A DNA stretch of 33,811 nucleotides, from assembly GCA_018398765.1 (NCBI GenBank), contig JAHBMJ010001069.1, positions 2,501 to 36,311 of the forward strand, given 5' to 3'. Origin of the DNA: Chromera velia (taxonomy: Eukaryota; Sar; Chromeraceae). How positions within the stretch are numbered: position 1 is the stretch's first letter; every line of letters begins with the position of its first letter. Under the pieces are notes generated by a model. The model saw only the letters and a list, made by a program, of their open reading frames with translations, searched no databases and was not told where the DNA came from. Made by a program: the position numbers and the translations under genes. Below are positions 1-15,199 of the stretch, in pieces.

Positions 1-725
1 AGTGGAGATGTGAAGGGTGTGAGAGAGAAGCTCGTTTTGTGTTCAGTGGTTTATGGAGATCACTGGAGCTCTCACTTGAAGACAGAGAAATTTATATAAC
101 TGTCTATATGCATTTTGATGCAAAAATTTAATCTCATAAATAAAAAAAAGGAGCAATACAGAGCTGTTCGCGGCGGGACCATGCGCGGAGCGTTAAGGAC
201 CCCGGCGGGGGTGACGCCCCTATCGTAGATCCCACCCGGTATGGTAGAGTTCACCCCTTCACCCTGCTGGGATCAGCAGGGGCATGTGCGATCGCGGCTC
301 CGTGCGAGTTGCTTGAGGGGCACATTTTGGAACTCGGGCGACACTGACTGTGACAGAGACAGAACCCCCCAAAAATGAAAAAATGCGTTATATGCGAGTG
401 CGTGCGATCTCAGGGCCTCTCGGCTGATCTGAGCTGCCCCCCGAGGCGATACGGATGCGCGGAGCTCTCGCACTCAGCAAAATCGTGTAGGGAGATGTCA
501 GTCTGCCTGACAGCAGAAGGTGCCGTCGACCTCTGCTGTGTACGTCGATATATGTCGCAGCAGCAGCCCCACTTTGAAAATCATTCAGTGCGTAGCGTAC
601 TTGTGTCAGCTGTGTGCTGGCTGCTGCGAGGAATCGATCCGAGTTTTCCTTTGCCGCATGTGACCACGCAGACTGGACCGCTGCCCTCGAGACTTCTGTT
701 TAGTCTGGAGACAGTGTCGGGTTCC
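1..725. other. 5' flank of the JMJD7-like gene with a GC-rich hairpin
   Basis: No separate gene is supported here. A GC-rich patch at about 165-310 contains a perfect hairpin, CCCTGCTG (262-269), loop GGAT, CAGCAGGG (274-281). The reading frame of the downstream gene is open from an ATG at 375, so part of this stretch could be coding or 5' untranslated sequence. The open frame before about 900 has no similarity I recognise. A pyrimidine-containing AG at about 900-908 could be an acceptor for an upstream first exon. Confidence 0.4.
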
Positions 726-4562
<3,837 letters not shown>

Positions 4563-6023
4563 TTGAGTAGATACATGACAATTTATGACACTGGCCTAAA
4601 CATTGGCAGTGATCTCTAGAGTGATCTAGGCAGTGATGTGAGAGCCTCAAATACAACACTGCATGCATGGAGCTAGCCTAAGAGTTGTAGCATTCAAGTT
4701 CTACATTCAAATACGCCTCTACTGGCCCTTTAGTTTAAATAGTATACATAATTTAACTTGAATAACAATAATGATGAACATAACCATGTCAATTCAGAAT
4801 TTTAATTTGATACAAAGTAATATAAAGAGATCTGGATAAATCGTATACTCATAGCATGTATACCACAATCTAATTTCTATCCATCAGTTTTCTAGTCAGT
4901 TTTTTACATCATGTTCCTAACAGGTTCCCTAGCAGCTTCCTATTTCTCTCTAGATTTTTCTATTACTTTTAAGTTTTAAATTAACTGAATTTTCTTTCAT
5001 ACGTACTGTCAGTGTACATCCATGTAATTTAACATTTTTACAGGCCGCGGCGATATTTTTTCCTAGTGCTTTTTCAAAATAACAAAATCCGATATAGTCT
5101 TAAGTCGATCATTACAATACATGACAAGTCATTTGAAATCATTGACTACTGCAAGTTAGACGTCTTACTCAGTTGCTGCTTATAGTTGTAAATCAGTCAG
5201 ATCAGCTAATCCAGCCATTCATACACTGGTAAGACTGCGGCAGCTGTCCGACATTAACAGACATGCACGATTGAACAGCAAAAGAAGAAAAGGCACTTCA
5301 ATCGGTCATGCATGGGTGGAAGAAGACGTTACTACCGAACCGCATCGCAATGCATTTATTCACGAACAACTCTTGCGCGAAACAAGAATTCAACGCACAA
5401 AAACGAATCTGGGCTCCCTACACCTCTTGCTCGAAAGAGAACGGAAGCCACAGTAACTACACACGAGGAAAGAGATGGAGAGCAAAACAGCCACTTGACT
5501 CCTCCCTCCCTCCTCTCTCCTTCTCCTACGAAGAGACAAGACAGATGACCTAAGAAAAATGAAGAAGACAACTCTGCATGGATGGCTTCGTCCCTTTTTC
5601 CCTTTCCCCCTTCCTCTTCGAACGATCTCGTTCCCTGACCCACGCACATATGTACGCACTCTTTCACACATTTATGCATCCACGACAAAGCGTTGAGAAG
5701 ACGCAGGCAAGTGTAGTTCCCATGATTCTACTCACATATACACTATGAGTCAGTCGAGCTTTCATGATATTTGTGTTATGCCGTTGTTCATGCATCGATG
5801 CCTCTGTGTGTGTGTGTGTGTGTGTGCGTACATGTACTATTTGTCCTCATACAACTTCTTCTTTTTGTCCCGTTTAGTTCTGCCCCCTCTTGGCTTCGCA
5901 AGAACACAAAGCTAACCGGTAAGGACTTTTTTTACGCACCGTCGGTAGATCGAGGTAGGTTCTCGTTACCAAGACGCTCATGTCATTCTGACAGCATGGT
6001 ACAGCTACACCAACCCCCCTACC
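4563..6023. other. Intergenic region between convergent genes
   Basis: The JMJD7-like gene ends at 4562 on the plus strand and the symporter gene ends at 6024 on the minus strand, so this holds two 3' ends. The first 700 bases are AT-rich with no coherent frame. A (GT)n tract sits at about 5804-5826. Short frames on both strands around 5300-5690 have no recognisable motif. No RNA gene was seen. Confidence 0.5.
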
Positions 6024-8837
6024 CTACAGAGACCCCACCAGTTTGTCATCCACATGTCCCTTCACCTGCCTCTCTGCTGACACTCCTGTCCCTTCTTCTT
6101 CCTTCACAGTGCAGTACAGCGTCTTCGTTCGACTCGAGAGCTGCTCGTCTCCCCTCTCCACTTGCTGGAGTTTCAAAGGAGATCGAGACAGCTGGTGCCT
6201 CCTCACAGGCACACGGGGGGCATGCTCAGACTGTGGCTCCATTCCCGTCTCTGCTTCTGCATGTCTTGGGAAAGAGAGTACAGCGGAGCTGAGAGGGAAA
6301 GATCCCTCCTTTTCTCCATCCTGCATATCCCCCTCAGACACAGCAGACACAGTCAGTCTTTTTGTCCCACCGTCCTTTTTTGCATCAAACATGCCACCAG
6401 AATGTGAAAAAGCATACTCGTTTCTCTCTCTCATCTGACTTTGCCCTCCTAAATTATCTCGTTCTGGACGAGCAACCTCTGCTTGATTCTCCAAACTGAC
6501 AACAATATTGTCCTCAGACACCCCCCGAAGACGCGAACACGGGGTTTGAAAATCGTCTTCCTCGTTTGTGAGCATCGTGACGCCTTTCTCGCTTTCTTCC
6601 TCTTGCACCTCTCTCTCCCCCCTCTTCTCTTCGCTCCATCCGATCTCCCTGTCCATTTCCCTCAGATTTCCTCTTCCTTGAACGGGGGACAAAGAACGTG
6701 ACACCGACTGAGACGGAGGGGGTGCACTCACACCCCCACCAGGAATCATCAGACCCACCCCACCTTCCAGGGATTTGCACACTACAGCTGCAGCTGTCTT
6801 GGCGGAACGACTGCTCAAATGCTCTGCAAATCCCAGATGAACCCGTGCTGCTGCATTCACACACGGCTCCTCTGCATGTCGAAGGTCTGACCGGGACACA
6901 TTCAGAGACCCCCCTTCATTGACGGTCGTGGCGCTCTCTCCCTTCATCCCCTCCCACTGAATGGCCTTCTCGGTGGTGATTTTCCATTGGGTTCCTTTCT
7001 CACTCGTGCTCTTTTTCTGTTCGCTCATTCTCTTCCTTTCTTCCCCTGCTACTCGTTCATTCTCTCTCTTCCGTCTACACGCCTCAAAACACGGTGCAAT
7101 GAACAGAGGCGTCAAAACAACAAAAGCCAAAGAAATCCCCACCGGCACCACCCACCTAGTCTCTCTCAAACACTCCTCAAACGCCTCATCCCTCCCCTCC
7201 TCCTTCGGAGGACACGTGAACCTCCCGAACGACCCGTCGTGAAATCCTGAGTAAAGCTTCCACCCAGCAGACCCGGTCAAACCCAGCAACAAAAGAGGCA
7301 CCACGCTCTGCCACATGATCGGAAAGTAACGAGGCATTCGCCGACCCACTGCGGCATCTAGACCTCTTACAAACTTCTTTGTCCCATAAATCACACACAC
7401 TGCAAAAACCTCTACAAGAAGAATAATGAAGAGAGCAAACATAAAGGCAAACCCATCAGTCACACCCAGGTAATACAACCCCCCCCTTGTAATGAAGATC
7501 AACCCGATGCCAAAAGAGACCATACAGACAACAGCCACAGTCGCCCACCTCTTCCCCCCCACCGCAAACCCAGTCTCGATCAAAGTATCCACCACTGTCT
7601 CTGTAATTCCGAATTGACTCCCCACCCCCAGTGCAATCAGCATAATGAAGAACGCAACGCTCCACAAAGGAGCTATAGGCATGTGTGCAATTGCTGTAGG
7701 ATAGGCAACGAAGGCCAGTCTGACGCCCTGCAGATCTAGTTGATCCACGGGTACCCCCTCCTGAAGAGAGAGAAACCCCAAAACCCCAAACACAGCACAC
7801 CCAGCCATGAAGGCAGTGAACGCATCGATAAATGGAATCATCCACGCGTCTTTGAAGAAATTATACGAAGGAGGATTCAACGCACCGAAAGTCGTGTACG
7901 TCCCCCACCCGACAGACAGAGAGAAAAACACCTGCTGTCCCGCTGCCACCCACACGAGAGGGTCATACACCCTGGACCAGTCTGGAATCAGATAATACTG
8001 AAGGCCCAACCACGCCCCTTCCATCGTGACTGCCCTCACTAAAAGGGCAATCAAGACAACATACGGAAAGGTCGCTGTGAAGTACACCACCTTCCCGAAT
8101 GATTGCACGCCCTTGAACAAAATACCGAAAATCAAAAGCCACGCCAACGCAAACGGGATCAGCAGCTGCCACTGGATCATTCCAATCTCGTTACCGCTCC
8201 CGCTCACGTTCAGTACTGTCTCCTTCAAATACGTGTCTGCGCCCTGCTTCCATGGGACCTCAGTACTGAATGACACGCCCAGATAGAAGAGAGCGTAAGT
8301 GATCAAAACGTTGTAGTACAATCCGATCACAAAGCAGACAAGAGTGGAAGCCAGGCCGCACCCAGCTGTCCACGCAGAGAGGTCCCGCCACACCCTCGCC
8401 AGCCCTGCATACAGAAAAGCAAAGTTGAACAGAGGCCGTGTGCAAAAAAACGAAGAAAACCCGGCGCCTCAGAAGAAGAGAAAGCACCCGAAAAGAAAGC
8501 GAAGGGCGGCCAATCTGTACGACTAGCTAGACGTTAACACCCTGACCGCTTGCTTCCTCCCTGCTTGCCTCGACACGCAGCCTGCCCACATGTACGCATT
8601 CCCACATTTGCGACTGCCTGTCTGCCTGCCGGACCTTTTTGGAACAGCTGGCCTGTGCCGACTTCCAGGGCGAAGATGGGCACCCCCAGCCCGACGGAGA
8701 TGCAAACGTAGGGGATCAGGAAGGCCGCCCCCCCGTTGGAGAAAACTAAATAGGGAAACCGCCAGATGTTCCCGAGACCCACGGCATACCCCACAAGAGT
8801 CAAAATGAACTCGGCCTGACAAGCACATGCACACACA

Positions 8838-8889
<52 letters not shown>

Positions 8890-9557
8890 GGAGTGTGTGG
8901 GGGGAGGATGAAATAATGCATGAGACCCGCATACCAATTGAGCTTTCACACAGCGAGACCCCCGTCACCAGTACCAGAAAGAAGCATGGATTATTGACCG
9001 GCCAGGGTGAGGGACCCGAGGGAGCGATTCGGGTCGAGGGGAAGGAATCTAGAGCGCTGGAAACGCAAACAGAGATGACAACAAGGAAGGTGACGGAGAT
9101 CACACAGAGGAGGCCCCATACACCCATCTGAAGTCGAATTCAGTCAACGGCCAGAGCCCCGAAGAAAGGGATTACGGCAAGGCACCAACCATGACCCAGC
9201 CTTTCACTCAGTATATACCTGGCACTTCAACTCAAACAGCCGTCTCGAATTCACTCTATGCAGTCATCCAGCCTGCCAGTGAAACCTGGTAATCGGTCAT
9301 ACGATCATCAGCAGGAACGAATACACCGCAGTACAAGACGCAGACCAATGAGGAACCACGAGGCCGTCTCCTTCGCTGACCTGGTTGCCCCACCGGGCCT
9401 TCTTCTCCTCCACAGGTTGTTCTGCCGGCGCCGTTTCACCACTGATTGTCTGGCCGTTACTTTCACTCTCCGTGACAGGCACCTGAGCAAGGGGACCCAC
9501 ATGAGCCCCCTCCTCCGCCTCACACAGGGCGCTCATGCTGGAGCTCGCTGTGTTCAT
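6024..9557 (-). CDS. Sodium:neurotransmitter symporter family (SLC6/SNF) transporter with a long cytoplasmic tail
   Basis: A predicted plasma-membrane Na+-coupled solute symporter with the LeuT fold; the substrate (amino acid, amine or osmolyte) cannot be told from sequence. Three exons, read leftward: 9557-9381, 8815-8635 and 8404-6024, phases 0 and 1, giving 912 residues. Exon 1 is a polar N-terminus ending RWGNQ, the usual Trp-Gly just before TM1. Exon 2 carries the hallmark TM1-TM2 sequence [12 protein letters not shown] and [10 protein letters not shown], ending GQLFQKG. Exon 3 continues as RVWRDLSAW and FFIGLYYN-like TM3 (FVIGLYYN), the unwound TM6 ([18 protein letters not shown], about residues 278-295) and TM8 ([15 protein letters not shown]). 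Hydrophobic segments end near residue 564. The remaining 348 residues are polar, Ser/Glu/Lys-rich and lack known domains. The start ATG at 9557 is the first in frame with TM1; an upstream exon is not excluded. Confidence 0.92.
8829..8886. repeat. Compound (AC)n(AG)n microsatellite abutting a 3' splice site
   Basis: On the minus (coding) strand this is (CT)n followed by (GT)n, ending about 13 bases before the acceptor of symporter exon 2 (exon begins at 8815). It therefore supplies the polypyrimidine tract of intron 1. Its repeat number is likely to vary between strains. Confidence 0.93.
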
Positions 9558-10358
9558 CCTGATGATCGATCAAAGCAGCCGATTCAACTGAAGGTCTGTG
9601 CTATGCTATCGCTTCCGAAAAAAGGCAGGTATTAATACTTAGTCTCAACTCTATAGCCGGCCGTTCTCAAAAGCCTGCAGCCATGCGGTCGTCGAAGTCA
9701 TGGTCAGGCACTAGCTGCATGGCCTTCAAACACACGAAGCTCTCAAATTGCTATATATAGCTCACGTACGTGCGACAAGCGGCTGCTTAGATGTGGCCCC
9801 GGAAAGCGTAGCGTGGGGCACTTAAAAAAACTGCAAGCCGGGGCCCACAACCTAGGCTTGATTCTTGTTGGTTCTTAATTGTCTAGATCTATGCTACACT
9901 GCTACCCGTCCAAGAGCAATCGTATCTTTCTTTCTCTATTCTTTGATCTTATTTCTGTATTATTCTTCTGTTCTCTTCTATGCTTTATATAGTACTTACT
10001 GTCTCCTTGCTATCTCGCCGTCGCAATGCATGTCAACGCATGGAGCCTCACGCCTCTGCACGCACATTCTACGCGCACATTTTTTTTTTTTGAAGGCACT
10101 AACTAATATTTCTTACTGTTACACCTATTCTAAGATTTAGCCGCTCGGAGCCTAGCTCGGAGCGCGCACTTAAGTCGTGCCGCATCAATCAGCACTCTCG
10201 CTGTATCATACGTATACTGCCAGCTGTATTGGCCTCTCTTTCTAGCTTTTCTCTACTCTTCTCTGACCTATGACGAAGATTCCGACAGACTTCTTAACTG
10301 TTCGGTCCAAAAACGTTTTCTGCAATGAGTGGTAGGTAAATAATTTTAAAAGTGCAAA
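9558..10358. other. Upstream region of the symporter gene, no gene seen
   Basis: No supported coding region. Likely contains the promoter of the minus-strand symporter. A short block at about 10138-10162 shares the core GGAGCCTAGCTC with dispersed repeats near 11540 and 33130. A 12-base T run lies near 10081-10091. Confidence 0.4.
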
Positions 10359-10586
10359 ATGTCGAGAAACCCGCAGACTGTGGATACCGTTTTCTTGAAA
10401 CTTGCAGAGGGAACTTTTGTTGAGGAGGTGCCCCTCGAGTTTATTAAAAGATGCATACTAAACTTTTCAGATGAGAGGAGTACCTTTGGCATTGTGTATA
10501 AGGTAGTGGATGCTGTGAAAAAGCAGTGTTTTGTCGTTAAGGTCCTAAACGTCAATGTGCTTCAAGCTCTCCTCGGAAACGGCTGA
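10359..10586 (+). pseudogene. Truncated protein-kinase N-lobe fragment
   Basis: A 75-codon open frame from ATG 10359 to TGA 10586. The middle reads STFGIVYKVVDAVKKQ then CFVVKVLN. This fits the beta1-beta3 strands of a Ser/Thr kinase: a degenerate glycine loop (STFGIVY in place of GxGxFGxVY) and a VxK lysine (VVK). The frame stops directly after beta3, so the alphaC glutamate, HRD and DFG motifs are all missing, and I found no downstream exon with them in the AT-rich flank. Best read as a gene remnant or a retroposed fragment. It could be the first exon of a gene whose other exons I failed to see, but the next 1.4 kb is AT-rich, repetitive sequence. Confidence 0.45.
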
Positions 10587-11983
10587 CTACAGCAGCCATT
10601 ACGTACAAATTCCATATAATGAGCCTAAGTACTAGGCCATTTAGTTCAAAACTACACGTATTAAACTCTTTTTCTCTAAGGGGACTGACCTAAATCAGAA
10701 TTAAAAATTGAGTGTTCCTTAGTGTTCCCATTAATTGAACTTCCCAATTTTTTTTCTTGAGTCAACTCCCAAAAATTTAGAAACTGTAAGGTCATACAAC
10801 AACTAGCCGACGCACACTGGTAAAAAAAAAAAAGAATAGACAGGTCAAGATTTTTTTTTTATTTTTATTTTTTTGTCTGGTGGTTAAAGGTCCAAGCAAA
10901 TGTAGCAAAGGTAAGCAAAGGTACGTTTTATACTTAAATATATTTTTATTATATGTTTGGCAGTTCGAATAAAATAATAAAAAATAAAATAAAAAAGATG
11001 AGGCTCATGATCATGAACGTTTTCCCATTCAAAAACCAAAAAAGCCTTCTCGAGATTTTTTTTTCTTTTTTTTTTTATCACTGTGCGTCGCCTAGTACAA
11101 CAAATCTCTTATAAAGACTCATAATTCAAGAAAAATACAATAGTTCAGCTAGTAATTCAGTTAGTGCTACTTATGAATGAATGAATGAGTTGACAAAAGA
11201 GAATGACCAATTGATGGTCAAACGGAATGCAGAGCTAAATCTCCATGATGGTGGAACGACTTCATGAAATAGTCTGTCCGTCAAGGCAGAGTAGAACGAA
11301 CAGCCGAAAGGCATTCGATCAGCTAGTGCTGCACGAAGTGAATCGATCTGAACTGGCTGGTGCTCAATGCGCACAGCACAAATCGTACAAAATCGAATGC
11401 GCGCGCGGCAATCCTATCCCAGCCAGCACAGCGCTTCGGCACCGCGCGGCACGGCCTGTATGCTCGGCCCGCTAGGTCCAGAAGCAAGTATGGATACGCG
11501 GCAGGCTGGTATCCTATACTTCAACTTTGACTAAGCCGGCGGAGCCTAGCTCCTGGCAGTTCATGCATGCAAGTCCAAGTCTTGTCAATTTTCTAGCTTT
11601 GAGAAGAGACTGTAGACTGAACAAGACTCAGATTTGGTCAGTGAATGGGAGATTGAAGAAATGACTGAAAGGAAAAGATGGAAGAATCAACATGACTCAA
11701 CTTATATACTTGACTGTGAAGTAAGTTAAAGTGAATTGCGTTTCGAAGAGGAAAATAAAAGGCTGCATGGAAAACCAAAAATAGGAGCAATTACCGCTCG
11801 GAATCATGACCATGATACCCTAATTCCGTTTTGTTGTTCCTCTCCCCCGCTCTTCCCTCTCCTTAAACACATGAAGCAGCGCCGCCCTCGTGAATACCGC
11901 TCGAACAGCTGAAGAGAATTCGGCATGAACTTGTGACGACTGAGAAACGGAACCTCCTTCAAGAAATAGAATGTAACCCCCTC
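10587..11983. other. AT-rich intergenic sequence with repeats
   Basis: No gene seen. Contains several T and A runs (10853-10874, 11058-11076), a duplicated AGCAAAGGTA motif near 10905-10923, an ATGAATGA tetranucleotide run at 11171-11188, and one copy of a dispersed repeat at 11527-11645. Confidence 0.4.
11527..11645 (+). repeat. Dispersed repeat, copy 1
   Basis: About 120 bases similar to 33116-33240 in the same orientation. They share GGAGCCTAGCTCCTGGCAGT, then a CATG-rich stretch, TCTAGCT or CCTAGCT, a GAAGAGAC or AAGAGAC block, and GTAGACTGAA or GTAGGCTGAA followed by AAGACT and GATTTGG. A tetranucleotide ATGA run lies upstream of both copies, closely at 33103 and about 340 bases off here. 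Probably a short interspersed or non-autonomous element. Confidence 0.65.
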
Positions 11984-12356
11984 TATGACGTAAGTATAGA
12001 TTGTGTATGAGACTGCGCTGGCGCTCGGGCTGGATCACACAGCAGCCTGTCGTAGCTCGGAGCAGGTCATTGCACTATGACGGCTGTAATGGGCTATGGG
12101 GATCCAATGGGTCTGCCAACAGCAAATGTAAGCGAGTACCTTACATGATCCTTGCATGCTTTCTGGGACCGCGTCAGAAAAGAGCGTGCGTCTCAGCCAA
12201 AGCAACTGGAATTAGATGTCGTAGCTGAATTGCAGCAAAGTTAGTCTAACAGCGCAGGTACCAACTGATTGAACGATGAAACGATGACGTATGTCTAGAT
12301 TGATAGACCTTCCATCCTGACGTTGCGAATATGATGAGCCCTGTGCATATATCACA
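11984..12356 (+). repeat. 5' LTR
   Basis: Begins TATGACGTAAGTATAG and ends ATATATCACA. It matches 15570-15854 along nearly its whole length, except for about 100 bases at roughly 12017-12120 that the 3' copy lacks. The inner boundary is TGACG...CACA, giving TG/CA termini if the first two bases are excluded. Confidence 0.85.
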
Positions 12357-12358
12357 GG

Positions 12359-12370
12359 TGGCACCAGAGC
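12359..12370 (+). other. Primer-binding site
   Basis: TGGCACCAGAGC, two bases after the 5' LTR. It matches 10 of 12 positions of TGGTATCAGAGC, the site complementary to initiator-tRNA 3' ends in many LTR elements. The TGG pairs with the tRNA CCA end. Confidence 0.75.
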
Positions 12371-12382
12371 TTAGTTCGACCA

Positions 12383-13833
12383 GGTTGTGGGCTTGTCAGG
12401 AAAATAGAAGGTCAACTCTCTGTCAAACAGTTGGCTGCGTTGGCTCAGCGTCAAGCAGCTCATATTGAAACACAGAAAACAAGACAGAGGCTTTAAAATG
12501 GGCATATTGGCCACCTCTCAAACCAAATCGTAACAGTATCTACGACTAGTTCCTCTGCCGTTTCGAAAGCAGTCAAAGCAATTGGTGATTTCGATGGAAA
12601 TGTAGAACAGTATGCAGACTGGGTTCGAGTGTGTGACAACTATGCAAAGTTCCACAAGATGACAGATGCAGAGCTGCTTAATGCAGCAGATTGTGTGTGA
12701 GAACTATGCAAAGTTCCACAAGATAACAGATGCAGAGCTGCTTAATACAGCAGATTTGCACCTGAAAGATAGAGCTTCCAAGGTGGTGAGGGAAGCAAAG
12801 GATAACAGACACAAGCCAACCACTTGGGCGGAGTTGAAGTACGTCCTCGTGACTTACTTCAAAGACCGCCGGACTCAAGATCAATGGAGGAAGGCCCTAG
12901 GTACCCTGAAGTACACAAGAGCTGAGGAGCTGCAGAAATACACTAACACATTCATCGCAGAGCTCCTGAGTATTAAGGACATGAGTATGACGGACAAGAT
13001 CTATAACTACGTCGAAGGCCTCCCAAGCAAAATCGTAGAAGACGTGCGAAGATCCCATCCGGCCATTCTGGAGAAGGCAGTTACTGAGTAGAAGCCGCGC
13101 ATGATACTGCATCTAACTTGGGTGCGAGCATCATTGTCCCCTGTGTGTCTTTCCCTACCGCCGTAGGCCGTAGCAGCATCTGTACCAACACAACCACTGG
13201 CAATCAGACCATCAGTCCATGTAGACCCCACGGGCCCTGCCCCTATGGACATCGGGGCTTTGGATTCCCGACCGCAGTAGAGGAGACTGGGACGCAGACC
13301 CTAGGACAACACACCACAACAGGAGGGACATAGGATAAATAGGAATCTCCCCCTTCTCACTCAGAAAGAGAGAGACGTCCTGATGGAATTTGATGGATGT
13401 TTCAACTGCTGCACACTCCATACCAGTCATACCGCCGCAAACTGCCCTGACAGAAGAGAAGTGCAGAGGGGACAGAGAACGCGAGGTGGTCCAAACTTCC
13501 TCGAGTCGGGAATCACTGACTCATACAAGGAAGGATTGGAGACAGGAGGAAACAGAGGGGGAGTCAGCAGCCGAGAACCTCCCTCACCAGTCCGCACCAC
13601 AGGGGAACGATGGGATGATGAATGGGTAGTCCGTCCAAAAACCTCTTACCTACTGCATCATGTGGAAGAGGGGGAAGAGGATGCATCTCCCCAAGAAGAC
13701 CAAGACAGTCTCCTACCCTTGAAGGGTTTAGATGATAAAGATCCCTTTCCGGAGACGCCTCCCCACCTGAAGCGTCTCATACCACAGACTGCGCCAAAGA
13801 GAGGAATGCCAGCAAAGTTTGTGGGAGGATGAG
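12383..13833 (+). pseudogene. Broken retrotransposon gag with zinc knuckle
   Basis: Codes in pieces for a Gag capsid/nucleocapsid polyprotein. The first frame runs from about 12383 (QLAALAQRQAAHIETQ) and is interrupted by TAA at 12494. It resumes with FDGNVEQYADWVRVCDNY and ends at a TGA near 12700, because a 64-bp tandem duplication shifts the frame. The main capsid part (12693-13091) contains WAELKYVLVTYFKDRR, the typical retrotransposon-gag core, and ends at TAG 13089. Joining it to the next frame needs another 1-nt shift at about 13090. The last frame (13383-13833) has a zinc knuckle of CX2CX6HX4C spacing (Cys 13398 and 13407, His 13428, Cys 13443), wider than the usual CX2CX4HX4C. With at least three disruptions it cannot make intact Gag. 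Confidence 0.85.
12629..12756 (+). repeat. 64-bp tandem duplication inside gag
   Basis: 12629-12692 is repeated as 12693-12756 with three substitutions. 64 is not a multiple of three, so the second copy is read one frame over and the first frame hits a stop at the junction. Confidence 0.92.
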
Positions 13834-14561
13834 GAGATGATTAAGGTTTTTGTTATGCATGCCGCGTCCTCATATATGAGGGGCGGATTTAGCCTAGTCT
13901 GTCAAAAGGTTCCGGTTCGTCCCGTCTGTTCTGAATCTAGGAACACTGCTCATTGATCATTTTTACTGCGGTCTATTTCTTAAGCGGCGGTAGAGTAGGA
14001 CTCGGAGACGAATGCAATTTCGAAACGAGACGGGCAGAGACGGAAGAGGAAAAGAAGTTGGGGGAGAAGCTCTCTGTCTCCGGGCAGGAAGTTTCGCCTC
14101 CAGAGGAGCAGCACTAGGAGCAGCAGGAGAGAAAGAAACCTTGTTGCTGGCAAGTGATGGGCCTCACCCGCTAAGAGTGGTGACAGCGAGTCTGGGCCCA
14201 ACAAGCAACTAACCTATCCAAGAAAAGAAAGCTGAATCAAGTGTTTGAATAGAGAGGAGAGGGAAGAGCAAGTTTGAAGGGAGGTGATCTATTGTGGACT
14301 GGCTGAGCGACCTAGTCGCGGAGTTATTATAGCTTGGCATGCGATTTGGTTGCAGACCGATGTGTTATGAGAATGTGAACCCGGGTTGTCTGAGTTGGAG
14401 GGGTTAAGGTGAAGGAATTGAGGGCTGTAAGTCACGAGACAATTGGGGGTCGGAAAAGAGCACGCATCACCTTGATGAGGAAAGAGGATTGCTACAGCTT
14501 GGGGTTATGAGAATGTGTTTGCTTTGCATACGCGAAAAGAAAGAAACAGATTCGTAAGGAC

Positions 14562-15199
14562 AACAGAGTGGACTCTAAAGTAGGACTTAGTGGAATTCAA
14601 AGTGACTTTTAAATTTACTATATTCTAGCTTCATTATAAAGTAAAACTAGGTTACTTAAAGCAATCTAAAGTTTTTTAGAACATTTAAAATCGTTACTTC
14701 TGTGCAAATTTGCTCAAATGTGCTCAAAAGACTGGTTGATTAGCTAAGGTGCATGGTGGGAAAAATTCTGATCACCGCGGCACGTGGAAGTTAGTTAATA
14801 TTACCCCTGCTGACCGTCTCCTGTCCGGTCTGACCAGCCTAGCTGTGAAGCCCTTCTTCTTGCACTGTTTCCCTTACAGAAGAAGCAATTCTTTGTAGTT
14901 GATTGGCGGCGCTAAACGTTGCTGTTGAGCGTATCCATTAGTGTTGTGCCTGTGTATTTCTTTTCAGGTAACATTCACTAACTTCCACGTGCCGCCGTGA
15001 TCGTAATTTTTCCTTAGCTAATCAACTAGACTTTTGAGCACATTTGAGCAGATTTGCACAGAAGTAATGATTTTAAATGCTCTAAAAAACTTTAGATTGC
15101 TTCAAGAAACCTAGGTTTACTTTATAATGAAGCTAGAATATAGTAAATTTAAAAGTTACTTTGAATTCCACTAAGTCCTACTTTGGAGTCCACTCTGTT
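14562..15199. mobile_element. Foldback / MITE-like element nested in the LTR element
   Basis: Two inverted arms, 14562-14806 and 14965-15199, match closely as reverse complements. Each starts AACAGAGTGGACTC (read inward) and ends near GAAGTTAGT. The arms differ by scattered substitutions and one 10-base indel near 14752. The 158-base spacer has no open frame of note. No transposase is encoded. I did not find a clear target-site duplication. Transcribed across, the arms would form a stem of over 200 base pairs. Confidence 0.88.

Noticed and set aside
8534-9127. A 197-codon frame with a hydrophobic N-terminus that runs into symporter TM1
   Set aside because: Its first part crosses the compound microsatellite. 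A splice from the exon ending at 9381 (RWGNQ) to 8815 (AEFILTL) gives the proper family sequence in phase.
13980-14212. Frames of 66-74 codons after gag as possible protease or pol remnants
   Set aside because: No DTG/DSG protease motif, no YxDD reverse-transcriptase motif and no integrase HHCC or DDE spacing could be seen.
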